From the NCBI RefSeq assembly GCF_900636765.1, contig NZ_LR134313.1:2108001-2172000 (forward strand): a stretch of DNA of 64,000 nt, in the 5' to 3' direction. Origin of the DNA: Neisseria canis (GTDB taxonomy: Bacteria; Pseudomonadota; Gammaproteobacteria; Burkholderiales; Neisseriaceae). The translations under genes and the position numbers were made by a program. The notes under the pieces are model-generated. The model searched no databases and was not told where the DNA came from. It saw only the letters and a program-made list of their open reading frames with translations. The number at the start of each line of letters is the position of its first letter. The stretch's first letter is position 1. Below are positions 57,201-64,000 of this stretch, one piece after another.

Positions 57201-57202
57201 AA
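51203..57202 (+). CDS. VgrG-Rhs fusion with unrecognised Gly/Ser-rich toxin tip
   Basis: 1999 residues, nearly identical to the first fusion over residues 1-1805, with the same VgrG, DUF2345-like, DUF6531-like and RHS order. Differences cluster at residues about 346-378 (TFTSIPADSIFRPERITPLP versus HFTAIPAQTVFRPQRGTPRP), plus a two-residue deletion near 945. After QQDPIK (Asp1808) the 190-residue tip is new: a helical start (ISDRAASNMYNQGMNELAKKL), then a Gly/Ala/Thr-rich stretch with six Cys (CAYVTICAGAGAAGGAKAAF to VKQCVQATVCAPFR). This could be a membrane-inserting or pore-type domain; no enzyme motif is visible. A Sel1-repeat lipoprotein follows 25 bases later. Confidence 0.88.
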   Translation: MRTQAYHLDFSRFSPELSVSRFDATETVNRPYRIEVWFSSPDADLPLSSYINQQLRFSVLPEAGTLANLNPMYAPEPLKLWNGIVTSCEKLSVSNDETLYRLIMAPRLAALAHHRASRLFQNQSVPDIIAAVLKHRGFSGVDFRFNQSRSYGVREYVTQYQESDLDFICRLCEEEGIWFVFEQSGQHRDVVVFGDAPAHYLRDKVPPYPFRPHAGLESASEEAVFDLRVKHNPIVQSVRVGDYNYRDADTDLAHQEFNRADDASVLLGSDSFWGLHQKSPDEAALQTGLLQQLNLCRRIEADGSGNVTALCPGKVFQTSPAFHEAPDGWLVLSVSHRGSRDQAYSHTFTSIPADSIFRPERITPLPKIQGSLPARVTSPGNYTYAYIDEMGRYRVKLPFDLDEWSPGGESRPIRLAKPYAGPDYGQHFPLHEGTEVMLSFVQGNPDRPYISGVMHDSSHPDHVPADWNTRNVIRTWANNKLRMEDKQGQEHIKLATEYGKTQLNLGHIVDSQRQKRGDNGEGFELRTDSWGAVRAGKGLFISTDAQNQASGQVLDMSETVKRLEEALSLAKQLDDAAKNAKNDATESQAQKNQLQSSLKDLQHAGIIHSAPGGIATSTPQSQLHTAGSHIHWVSGGDGNISAGKNFTAHAREGLNLFAQSKGAKLQANQGAVTIQAQNDRMQVNALKDLELSSSSTKVTVAGKQEVMITGGGGSYIQLKDGEIVLGSPKIVRVKAPAMPVGGGDSFNFNGFPLTDKICIPCKIAELTGKPVNPVSGIKVLPDETDFAFDGLVPFVWSRSYFSDVAESGWLGQGWITALSAKLERIGGRFSYTDTQGRNFNLPELSESDGQMLFEAEQIVFERIGNGSYQISSLDGSSKLHFAPLHLNGHDRSGSGNGVYPLIRVSDRFGNGYRIVYDDHGLPAYVTDSLQRTIRFHFTDLRPADTEHSPVYRLTHVALQQGTQPDDAADEMLVVYRYDDNGNLSEVYDGRGRLRRRFGYTGSVMTQHQNTAGLTAYYEYDRYDSDGKVLRSYTDAGEEWRFIYAPGHTEITDALGRTEHLYFDHHNEVVKKVFADGSSILTERDALGRPVKVTDEMGRETRYRYNEQGLLAMIGGEGGQNQHIRYNRQLRPVEITRPHGHKTLLEYDAQGRLVKQSDGKGHATAYRYNNYGQPVQITDAKNNGYFFDYDDNHRLSSTTDCSGKQTRYQYDGKGRVTTITDAAGGTTAYRYDADGRLEHTTYPDGSSEHYHYDEAGRLKAHTDAAGNRTEYAYNSDNQPTEHTNALGDTFRYRYDAARRLTELINENGDSYRFAYDERDRLTAETGFDGRATEYTYNPAGELVQENRYGQTHRFGNHRRELLQTTVYHRDRLGRITQKDSHCAGSSQSRSSRYYYDKLNRLTRAFNDHSEIRLSYDTDGLLTKERFRPLSEPIRLDILQPHNSEGEKVTEYRYDILGNRTQTILPTGETLNYLYYGSGHLHHINLDGDTITDIERDDLHRPVSRSAGKLHTRLISDPLGRLKEQLVQLEAPGGKATEPKGLIKRRYHYDTNGNLVQTEDRHHGNKDYAYDPLGRITRAGDERFAFDPAHNISGDGVKVAGNRLTDYNGIHYVYDPLGNLSERHNDATGESQYYRYDADNQLTEARIEQTGRPSEHWHYRYDALGRRVSKQNARNQTETRFLWEGSRLLQEYSDKATYTYVYTEQGSYEPLAQIVQTANRDGSKADRQILYYHNDQIGIPREMTDAEGNIVWRGEYGGWGKLNNAENANLKEDVHQPFRLQNQYADKETGLHYNFFRYYDPHCGRFTQQDPIKLAGGESLYAYAPNVQKWMDFSGLQPFDLQAFGISDRAASNMYNQGMNELAKKLNAQAQTYSEYTTGLDVSGDVTAFGKLSGSGGYLQSQNTKGQTNKCAYVTICAGAGAAGGAKAAFQGVYSTQSTSSGVSFPTCTDATGTILGGWTGSGCVDPNTGSFTGTTGPALGAQVGATVKQCVQATVCAPFR

Positions 57203-57227
57203 TTATTTTTTAATTTCCCAAAATGTT

Positions 57228-58349
57228 ATGATAAAAAACAATATTATTCTGATGATACTTAGCTTGGAATTATTTGGTTGCGGCTATTTTGATAAGCAAG
57301 TATCTGATACAAAGCTAAATTGTGCTATCGATGTATCCGAGCAAGCTGTAAAACAGCTCATTCAATGTGCTCAGATTGGAGATGCAGTCAGCCAATATAA
57401 TTTGGGCGTGAAATATCGTGAAGGAATAGATGTTCAACAAGATTTTGAACAAGGTTTTCATTGGACTCAACGTGCTGCTGCACAAGGATTAGCTGAAGCA
57501 GAGGCTAATCTTAGTTGGTTTTATGAAACCGGATTGGGGGTACCCAAAAATCCTGAACAAGCCTTCTTGTGGGCAGAAAAAGCAGCGAAGAAAAAAATAC
57601 CTTTAGCGATAAATAACTTGGGTAGCTATTATCAAAAAGGTTTTGGTACCGCCGTTAATTTGGAAAAGGGAGCTGCATATTTTCGACAAGCCGCAGAAGA
57701 AGGTAACCTTTCACTTGCTCAAGTCAATTTGGGATTTGCTTATTTCTATGGAAATGGTGTTCCGCAAAATACTGAAAGAGCTTTGTTCTGGACAAAAAAA
57801 GCAGCCGAGCAAGGTGATTCACAAGCCATGGCTAATTTAGGTAAGTTTTATAAAGAACTAGGACAGCTGAATGAAGCATTTATGTGGACAGAAAAAGCAG
57901 CTGCAACGGGAAACCCTTTAGCTGAAGCGAATTTAGGTTTTATGTATGCTCATGGTGTTGGTGTTAATGCAGATAAAGACAAAGCTTGGTTTTGGCTTGA
58001 TAAATCAATGAAGCAAAATAACTCTTACGCATTTTTCTTAATGGGGACGCTTCATTCGCAATCAAATCCTACTTTTCCTTATGATGAAGCCAAAGCCTAC
58101 AAATACTATCAACAAGCAGCTGAGATGGGTAATGCCAATGCTCAAAATAATTTGGCTAATTGGTTGATGAACGGACGTTATATTCCTAAAAATGAAACTG
58201 AAGCACTAAAATGGTATGAAAAAGCAGCAGAAAATGGTTTACCCATAGCTATACGAACTTTGATTAAAATTTATGGAGAAGGCTCTAAGGATATTCCCAA
58301 AGACGAAGCCAAAAAACAACATTGGCAGAATAAGCTTTCTGAGCAATAA
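57228..58349 (+). CDS. Sel1-repeat lipoprotein, putative immunity to Rhs toxin 2
   Basis: 373-residue lipoprotein. The signal peptide MIKNNIILMILSLELFGC has lipobox LFGC. About eight Sel1-like (TPR-type) repeats follow, recognisable as NLGxxYxxGxGVxxNxExAxxWxxKAA (for example YNLGVKYREGIDVQQDFEQG and NLGFAYFYGNGVPQNTERAL). It ends in KKQHWQNKLSEQ, also the end of the protein at 61130-62227. The ATG at 57228 was chosen because it gives the signal peptide; upstream reading in frame lies inside the toxin gene. Sel1-repeat lipoproteins serve as immunity to some type VI lipases. The role here is inferred from position. Confidence 0.8.
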   Translation: MIKNNIILMILSLELFGCGYFDKQVSDTKLNCAIDVSEQAVKQLIQCAQIGDAVSQYNLGVKYREGIDVQQDFEQGFHWTQRAAAQGLAEAEANLSWFYETGLGVPKNPEQAFLWAEKAAKKKIPLAINNLGSYYQKGFGTAVNLEKGAAYFRQAAEEGNLSLAQVNLGFAYFYGNGVPQNTERALFWTKKAAEQGDSQAMANLGKFYKELGQLNEAFMWTEKAAATGNPLAEANLGFMYAHGVGVNADKDKAWFWLDKSMKQNNSYAFFLMGTLHSQSNPTFPYDEAKAYKYYQQAAEMGNANAQNNLANWLMNGRYIPKNETEALKWYEKAAENGLPIAIRTLIKIYGEGSKDIPKDEAKKQHWQNKLSEQ

Positions 58350-58379
58350 ATTCTTTCAGAGAGTCTCATGAGAGAGGCT

Positions 58380-61122
58380 GACGAGATGGGGCTACCGCTA
58401 CAACGAACAGGGCTTACTCGCCATGATCGGCGGCGAAGGCGGCCAAAACCAACATATCCGCTATAACCGACAACTCCAGCCGGTCGAAATTACCCGCCCG
58501 CACGGCCATAAAACCCTGCTTGAGTACGACGCACAAGGTCGGTTGGTCAAACAGAGCGACGGCAAAGGCCACGCGACCGCTTACCGCTACAATAACTACG
58601 GTCAGCCGGTACAGATTACCGATGCCAAAAACAACGGCTACTTCTTCGACTACGACGACAACCACCGTCTGAGCAGCACCACCGACTGCTCCGGCAAACA
58701 GACCCGTTACCAATATGACGGCAAAGGCCGCGTCACTACCATCACCGATGCCGCCGGCGGCACCACCGCCTACCGTTACGACGCCGACGGCCGACTGGAA
58801 CACACCACCTATCCCGACGGCAGCAGCGAGCATTACCACTATGACGAAGCGGGCCGTCTGAAAGCCCATACCGACGCCGCCGGCAACCGTACCGAATACG
58901 CCTACAACAGCGACAACCAACCTACCGAGCGCACCAACGCCCTGGGCGATACCTTCCGCTACCGCTACGATGCCGCCCGCCGTCTGACCGAACTCATCAA
59001 CGAAAACGGCGACAGCTACCGTTTTGCTTACGACGAACGCGACCGTTTAACCGCCGAAACCGGCTTCGACGGCCGGGCCACCGAATACACCTACAACCCC
59101 GCCGGCGAACTCGTACAGGAAAACCGCTACGGCCAAACCCACCGCTTCGGCAACCACCGCCGCGAACTGCTGCAAACCACCGTCTACCACCGCGACCGCC
59201 TCGGCCGCATTACCCAAAAAGACAGCCATTGTGCCGGCAGCAGCCAAAGCCGGAGCAGCCGTTACTACTACGACAAACTCAACCGGCTCACCCGCGCCTT
59301 CAACGACCACAGCGAGATCCGCCTCAGCTACGATACCGACGGCCTGCTGACAAAAGAACGGTTCCGCCCCCTCAGCGAACCCATCCGCCTCGACATTCTG
59401 CAACCGCACAACAGCGAAGGCGAAAAAGTCACCGAATACCGTTACGACATCCTCGGCAACCGCACCCAAACCATCCTGCCGACGGGCGAAACCCTCAACT
59501 ACCTCTACTACGGCAGCGGCCATCTGCACCACATCAACCTCGACGGCGACACCATTACCGATATCGAGCGCGACGACCTGCACCGTCCCGTATCCAGAAG
59601 CGCCGGCAAACTGTACACCCGCCTGATTTCAGACCCCTTAGGCCGTCTGAAAGAGCAGCTGGTACAACTCGAAGCACCCGGCGGCAAAGCCACCGAGCCG
59701 AAAGGCCTGATCAAACGCCGTTACCATTACGATACCAACGGCAATCTGGTTCAAACCGAAGACCGACACCACGGCAATAAAGACTACGCCTACGACCCGC
59801 TGGGCAGGATTACCCGAGCCGGCGACGAACGCTTCGCCTTCGACCCCGCCCACAATATCAGCGGCGACGGTGTCAAAGTGGCCGGCAACCGCCTCACCGA
59901 CTATAACGGCATCCACTATGTTTATGACCCGCTGGGCAACCTGAGCGAACGCCACAACCACGCCACGGGCGAAAGCCAGTATTACCGCTACGATGCCGAC
60001 AACCAGTTAACAGAAGCACGTATCGAACAAGAGGGAAGGCGGTCTGAACACTGGCACTACCGCTACGATGCCTTAGGCAGAAGGGTCAGCAAACAGAACG
60101 CCCGCAACCAAACGGAGACCCGTTTCCTATGGGAAGGCAGCCGCCTGTTGCAGGAATACAGCGATAAAGCGACCTATACTTACGTTTATACCGAACAGGG
60201 AAGCTACGAACCGTTGGCACAAATCGTTCAGACGGCCAACCGGGACGGCGGCAAAGCCGACAGACAGATACTGTACTACCACAACGACCAAATCGGCATT
60301 CCGCGCGAGATGACGGATGCGGAAGGCAACATCGTTTGGCGTGGAGAATACGGCGGTTGGGGTAAACTGAATAATGCAGAGGGTACGAACCTGAAAGAAG
60401 ACGTGCATCAGCCGTTCAGGTTACAGAACCAGTATGCGGATAAAGAGACGGGTCTGCATTACAACTTCTTCCGTTATTATGATCCGCACTGCGGGCGGTT
60501 TACGCAGCAGGATCCGATTAAATTGGCTGGGGGAGAAAATCTATATCAACTCGCTCCTAACGTTAGCGAGTGGATTGATGTTCTTGGCTTAAATAGAAGA
60601 TCAATGGATGGGGTTGATGAATTTGGGGATTGGAGTGGTGCCTCTAAAGCTATAGTCAAAGGTAAGCAGACAGGAACCCCTTTTATTGAAGTCTCTTGCG
60701 CAGCAGGTTTAGGAGGTAGTTTTGGTTTAGAATTTCCTGGGAAAGGTCGAGTTGTTACTAGTACAGCAATTACATCTGGTGCTGGCTGTGGTTATATGGC
60801 AGGATTTTCTCAATCCAATAGAGATAGAGAGGATGGTTTATTTTCTGAAGTATGTGAAACTGCTTCCGCTGGGTACGCGTATGGATCATGTCAAGGAAAT
60901 AGTTTAAAAAAAGGTGCAAAACCATACATTTCAAATAAAATAGGTACAGGTACAGGTACATCTATAACAGGTAATATTGGATATCAGAAAACTTTTGATT
61001 TTAGAAGAAAGTCTCTTGAATTTAGCCCTAATTCAAATTTACAAAACTTAGACTTACCGAATGGTTTTCCAAGCTCAAACTCTATTCATCCAAATTCTAT
61101 AATACAGAATATACCTAGATGA
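58380..61122 (+). pseudogene. Orphan Rhs cassette with a third toxin tip
   Basis: N-terminally truncated Rhs gene that lacks the VgrG part. Similarity to the full genes begins at about 58380 (GACGAGATGGG), but an 11-base stretch present in both full copies is missing just after, so the frame is broken there. From ATG 58423 an open frame of 899 residues runs: RHS repeats matching residue 1114 onward of the first fusion, then QQDPIK (697) and a 200-residue tip unlike the other two. The tip has EVSCAAGLGGSFGLEFPG and a Ser/Asn/Gly-rich end. No ribosome-binding site is seen. Probably a silent donor cassette that can recombine with a full copy; expression as a short protein is not excluded. Confidence 0.8.
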
Positions 61123-61129
61123 GATATTT

Positions 61130-62227
61130 ATGAATAAACTAAATTTAAATATTTTACTGTTATTGTTATTCGGTTGCGACAGTTCTACTATTCAAGCAAG
61201 AAATTTTGATTGTAATGTTGATAAAGAATATTCTATTCAAGATCTTAAGAAATGCTCAGAGCAAAATAATATCGTGCGCCAGTATGATTTAGGCATATCT
61301 TACTTAGAAGGTAAAAAAATACCTCAAGATATGAAGCAGGCTTTTTACTGGATTAATAAGTCAGCTAACCAAGGATTTAGTGGTTCTCAAAATATGATGA
61401 GTTGGTTTTATAGAACAGGAACAGTTGTTGAAAAAGATGATAAAAAAGCATTTGAATGGGCTGTTAAAGCTGCTGAGTCCGGATCAAGAAAATCATTGAA
61501 TAACGTAGGGTTTTATTACCAACAGGGAATTGGAGTAGAAAGAGATTTAAAAAAAGGTTTGGAATATTATTTAAAAGCTGCTGAGTTAGGTAATCTGGAT
61601 GCGCATGTCAATTTAGGATATGCCTATTTAAACGGATGGGGTGTAGAGCGCAATCTTGAACAAGCTTTAAACTGGATGTTAGAGCCTGCCAGAAAAGGAA
61701 ATGTTAATGCAATAGTTAATGTTGGTTTAATATATCAAGACTTAGATAATCTTAAAGAGGCTGAAGAATGGTTGCGCAATGCCGCAGAATTTAATCATCC
61801 AGTTGCTCAAGCTCATCTTATTTGCCTTTTAGCTAAGAAAACTGACCAAGAAGCAAAAGAGGAAGCAAAAAAATGGTTAGACACTATTCAAGAGACTAAT
61901 CCCGCAATCGCATTTTATGTATTAGGTAAGCTTCATTCCGAAAAAAATAAGCTATTCCCAAACAATGAATATCAAGCTTCTGAATATTATTTAAAAGGAG
62001 CAGAAATGGGAGATGCGGGTTCTCAATATGAAATTGCTCAAAGATTAATCAATGGGCACTTCATTCCAAAAAATGAGCTGGCTGCATTACGTTGGTATGA
62101 ATCGGCAGCTGAAAATGGCATACAAGATGCCAATATACGATTGGTAGAGATTTATAGTAAAGGCACTTCAGAGATTCCTAAAAACAAAACAAAAAAACAA
62201 TACTGGCAAAGTAAACTGCCTCAATAA
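61130..62227 (+). CDS. Sel1-repeat lipoprotein, putative immunity to the third Rhs tip
   Basis: 365-residue lipoprotein. Signal peptide MNKLNLNILLLLLFGC; the residue after Cys is Asp, the E. coli inner-membrane retention signal. Seven to eight Sel1-like repeats (YDLGISYLEGKKIPQDMKQA, VGFYYQQGIGVERDLKKG, LGYAYLNGWGVERNLEQA) and the end KKQYWQSKLPQ match the layout of 57228-58349, so the two are paralogues. It follows the orphan Rhs tip by seven bases. It may be expressed even when its toxin is silent, giving immunity in advance; that is inference. Confidence 0.8.
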   Translation: MNKLNLNILLLLLFGCDSSTIQARNFDCNVDKEYSIQDLKKCSEQNNIVRQYDLGISYLEGKKIPQDMKQAFYWINKSANQGFSGSQNMMSWFYRTGTVVEKDDKKAFEWAVKAAESGSRKSLNNVGFYYQQGIGVERDLKKGLEYYLKAAELGNLDAHVNLGYAYLNGWGVERNLEQALNWMLEPARKGNVNAIVNVGLIYQDLDNLKEAEEWLRNAAEFNHPVAQAHLICLLAKKTDQEAKEEAKKWLDTIQETNPAIAFYVLGKLHSEKNKLFPNNEYQASEYYLKGAEMGDAGSQYEIAQRLINGHFIPKNELAALRWYESAAENGIQDANIRLVEIYSKGTSEIPKNKTKKQYWQSKLPQ

Positions 62228-62295
62228 TTACGTATTACGGATTATAAATAAACAATCCTGCTATTATTAAAAGCCAAAAGGCTGTCTGAAAATAT

Positions 62296-63289
62296 TGAAC
62301 TGCACCCCAAAAGTTGGACACCCCTCCGACTAAAAAGGTGCAGTTTTCTTATGAACAAATATACACTAGACTTCAAATACCGAGCCGTACTCCATTATCA
62401 CCAAGTGCACAGCCAACAGCGCACCGCAGAGCACTTCAACGTCTCGCGCACACACCTGCGCCGTTGGGTAGCCGCCTATCGGCAAGGCGGCATCGCCGCA
62501 CTGCAACACCCTCAGGCGCACTCCATGAAAACCAAACGCAAAAACCCGTTTATCGTCGATAAGCCCGACCATGAAAAAACCCAAGCAAAGCTGATTGAAG
62601 AGCTGCGTTATATGCGTGCGGAGAACGACTACCTAAAGCACATGAACGCCCTCAACGAAAAGGAAGGGAACGCCGCCAAAGCTGCGAAACCGTTCAAAAG
62701 TTGAGGGCGAAACACCCGCTGAAATATCTGCTGCACAGTGCCGGCATCCCCAAAAGCAGTTTCCATTACCCTATCGGCAAACCCGACCCCGATGCTGCGG
62801 CCAAAACCGCAGTGAGCGAAGTATACCGCCAACACAAAGGCCGCTACGGTCAACGGCGGATTGCCGCCGTATTGTCGTGGAACAAAAAGAAAGTCGGGCG
62901 CATTATGGGTTTATTGGGGTTAAAAGCCAAAGTCCGCAGCAAAAGAACCTATCGCCCGCAGGCTAAGGGGAAGCTTCGGCAAACATTCTCAATCGTGAAT
63001 TTAGTGCCGCCAAATCGCGAGATAAGTGGTTGACCGATGTGACCGAGTTTAAATGCACAGACGGCAAACTGTATTTATCGCCGATATTGGATGTGTTCAA
63101 TCGCGAGATTGTAGCCTATTCTTTAAGCCGCAGAGCGAACGGTGACATGGTAACGCAAATGTTGGATAACGCATTCGGCCGTCTGAAAGGGGCAACGCCG
63201 CTGCTGCATTCCGACCAAGGCGTACCGTATCGAACCGGTGCTTATCGGGCGAAATTGGCTGAGAACGGGATTGTGCAAAGCATGTCGCT
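62296..63289 (+). mobile_element. IS3-family (IS150-like) element, 3'-truncated
   Basis: Left end TGAACTGCACCCCAAAAGTT matches the terminal repeat type of the IS150 group. The element carries orfA and a broken orfB but no right-end inverted repeat: at about 63286-63292 the sequence passes directly into VgrG-Rhs coding sequence. It is therefore a remnant fused to an Rhs fragment. Confidence 0.82.
62351..62704 (+). CDS. IS3-family transposase OrfA
   Basis: 117-residue OrfA with a helix-turn-helix (YRAVLHYHQVHSQQRTAEHFNVSRTHLRRWVAAY) and a leucine-zipper-like C-terminal helix (KLIEELRYMRAENDYLKHMNAL). It overlaps OrfB by four bases in another frame, as in IS3 elements that use programmed frameshifting. 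Intact on its own, but the element as a whole is dead. Confidence 0.85.
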   Translation: MNKYTLDFKYRAVLHYHQVHSQQRTAEHFNVSRTHLRRWVAAYRQGGIAALQHPQAHSMKTKRKNPFIVDKPDHEKTQAKLIEELRYMRAENDYLKHMNALNEKEGNAAKAAKPFKS

Positions 63290-63296
63290 CAAGTGA
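62701..63296 (+). pseudogene. IS3-family transposase OrfB, frameshifted and truncated
   Basis: Integrase-type transposase in two pieces. The first frame (62701-63033) has the HTH-21-like region RYGQRRIAAVL. At about 62975 the frame must shift, after which coding similarity resumes as ANILNREFSAAKSRDKWLTDVTEF. The second piece has the first catalytic Asp (DVTEFKC) and the second (HSDQGVPYRT). It breaks off at NGIVQSMS, before the catalytic Glu, where Rhs sequence begins. Inactive. Confidence 0.85.
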
Positions 63297-64000
63297 TGCT
63301 GTCGTTCATGCAGGGTAATCCCGACCGACCGTATATCTCGGGGGTGATGCACGACAGCTCCCACCCCGACCACGTTCCTGCCGACTGGAACACCCGCAAC
63401 GTGATCCGCACTTGGGCAAACAACAAACTGCGGATGGAAGACAAACAGGGTCAGGAACACATCAAACTGGCGACCGAATACGGCAAAACCCAACTCAACC
63501 TCGGCCATATCGTCGACAGCCAACGCCAAAAACGCGGCGACAACGGCGAAGGCTTCGAGCTGCGTACCGACAGCTGGGGCGCACTAAGGGCGGGTAAGGG
63601 TTTGTTTATCAGTGCCGATGCCCAAAATCAGGCTGCGGGGCAGGTGTTGGATATGTCGGAAACCGTCAAGCGTTTGGAAGAAGCATTATCGCTGGCCAAA
63701 CAGTTGGACGATGCGGCTAAAAATGCCAAGAACGATGCTACTGAAAGTCAGGCACAGAAGAACCAGCTGCAAAGCAGTTTGAAAGATCTGCAACATGCGG
63801 GCATCATCCATTCCGCACCGGGCGGCATCGCCACCTCCACCCCGCAGAGCCAGCTGCACACTGCCGGCAGCCATATCCATTGGGTCAGCGGCGGCGACAG
63901 CAATATCAGTGCCGGTAAAAACTTTACTGCTCACGCCCGGGAAGGGCTCAACCTGTTCGCCCAAAGCAAAGGCGCCAAACTCCAGGCCAATCAGGGCGCG
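63293..64000 (+). CDS. Fourth VgrG-Rhs fragment (runs off the window)
   Basis: Open frame from ATG 63296 (MLSFMQGNPDRPYISGVMHD) to the edge, 235 codons, nearly identical to residues about 437-671 of the first fusion (VgrG end and DUF2345-like part). It lacks the first 436 residues because the truncated IS3 element replaces them. It has Met where the other copies have Val in SFVQGN. It is likely the start of another orphan Rhs cassette with its own tip beyond 64000. Confidence 0.82.
   Translation, partial: MMLSFMQGNPDRPYISGVMHDSSHPDHVPADWNTRNVIRTWANNKLRMEDKQGQEHIKLATEYGKTQLNLGHIVDSQRQKRGDNGEGFELRTDSWGALRAGKGLFISADAQNQAAGQVLDMSETVKRLEEALSLAKQLDDAAKNAKNDATESQAQKNQLQSSLKDLQHAGIIHSAPGGIATSTPQSQLHTAGSHIHWVSGGDSNISAGKNFTAHAREGLNLFAQSKGAKLQANQGA

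Noticed and set aside
43904..57202. PAAR domain or full type VI secretion cluster
   Set aside because: I found no PAAR-like segment in the fusions and no tss genes in the window. Delivery by type VI secretion is inferred only from the VgrG part.

Overview
The window is a chromosome segment from a member of the Neisseriaceae. The main evidence is the DNA uptake sequence (DUS): TGCCTGTCTGAA and its inverted pairs occur dozens of times, mostly as terminator-like hairpins between genes. From memory, this is the TG-wadDUS dialect of Neisseria wadsworthii and N. shayeganii, so one of these or a close relative is the likely source. Gene content (infC-rpmI-rplT-pheS-pheT-ihfA, thrS, tgt, ttcA, lolCD, uvrA) and neisserial Correia-like repeats agree with this.

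Layout. 1-11.7 kb: housekeeping and accessory genes, namely LemA, two TPM proteins, ArgD, glycerate kinase, a stand-alone RlmK-type methyltransferase, an M14 carboxypeptidase and RecB, between two inverted Correia-like repeats. 11.7-14.4 kb: a small foreign-looking island with a truncated IS1595-type transposase, a copper module (CueR-like regulator, 12-Cys metallothionein-like peptide, double-DUF305 lipoprotein) and an ACR3 arsenite-pump remnant. 14.5-25 kb: tRNA-Pro, the pheST/ihfA and translation operon, thrS, tgt, a glutaredoxin-like protein and a YgjP-type peptidase. 25.3-34 kb: rhlE, then a repeat-rich zone with an fpr remnant, a very AT-rich two-gene cassette (SF1 helicase plus unknown partner) and uvrA. 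DUS copies between 27.0 and 32.2 kb belong to the other dialect, GCCGTCTGAA, so this block looks imported from another Neisseria lineage. 34-43 kb: lolD/lolC, ttcA, an RDD protein, a DUF456 protein, dapE, cysE and a CPA2 antiporter. 43.06-43.64 kb: three exact tandem copies of a tRNA-Val/tRNA-Asp pair.

43.7-64 kb is a polymorphic-toxin locus. It has two nearly identical ~2000-residue VgrG-Rhs fusions in tandem, each with its own C-terminal tip and a downstream lipoprotein that is probably its immunity protein. Tip 1 carries a phospholipase A2-like CQRHDDC motif. Tip 2, and the tip of a third, N-terminally truncated Rhs cassette, are unrecognised and are each paired with a Sel1-repeat lipoprotein. 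A broken IS3-type element is fused to a fourth VgrG-Rhs fragment that runs off the window. The long identical cores and exchangeable tips suggest a toxin-switching array. No other type VI secretion genes are visible here.

All function calls come from reading translations and motifs; no database search was run.
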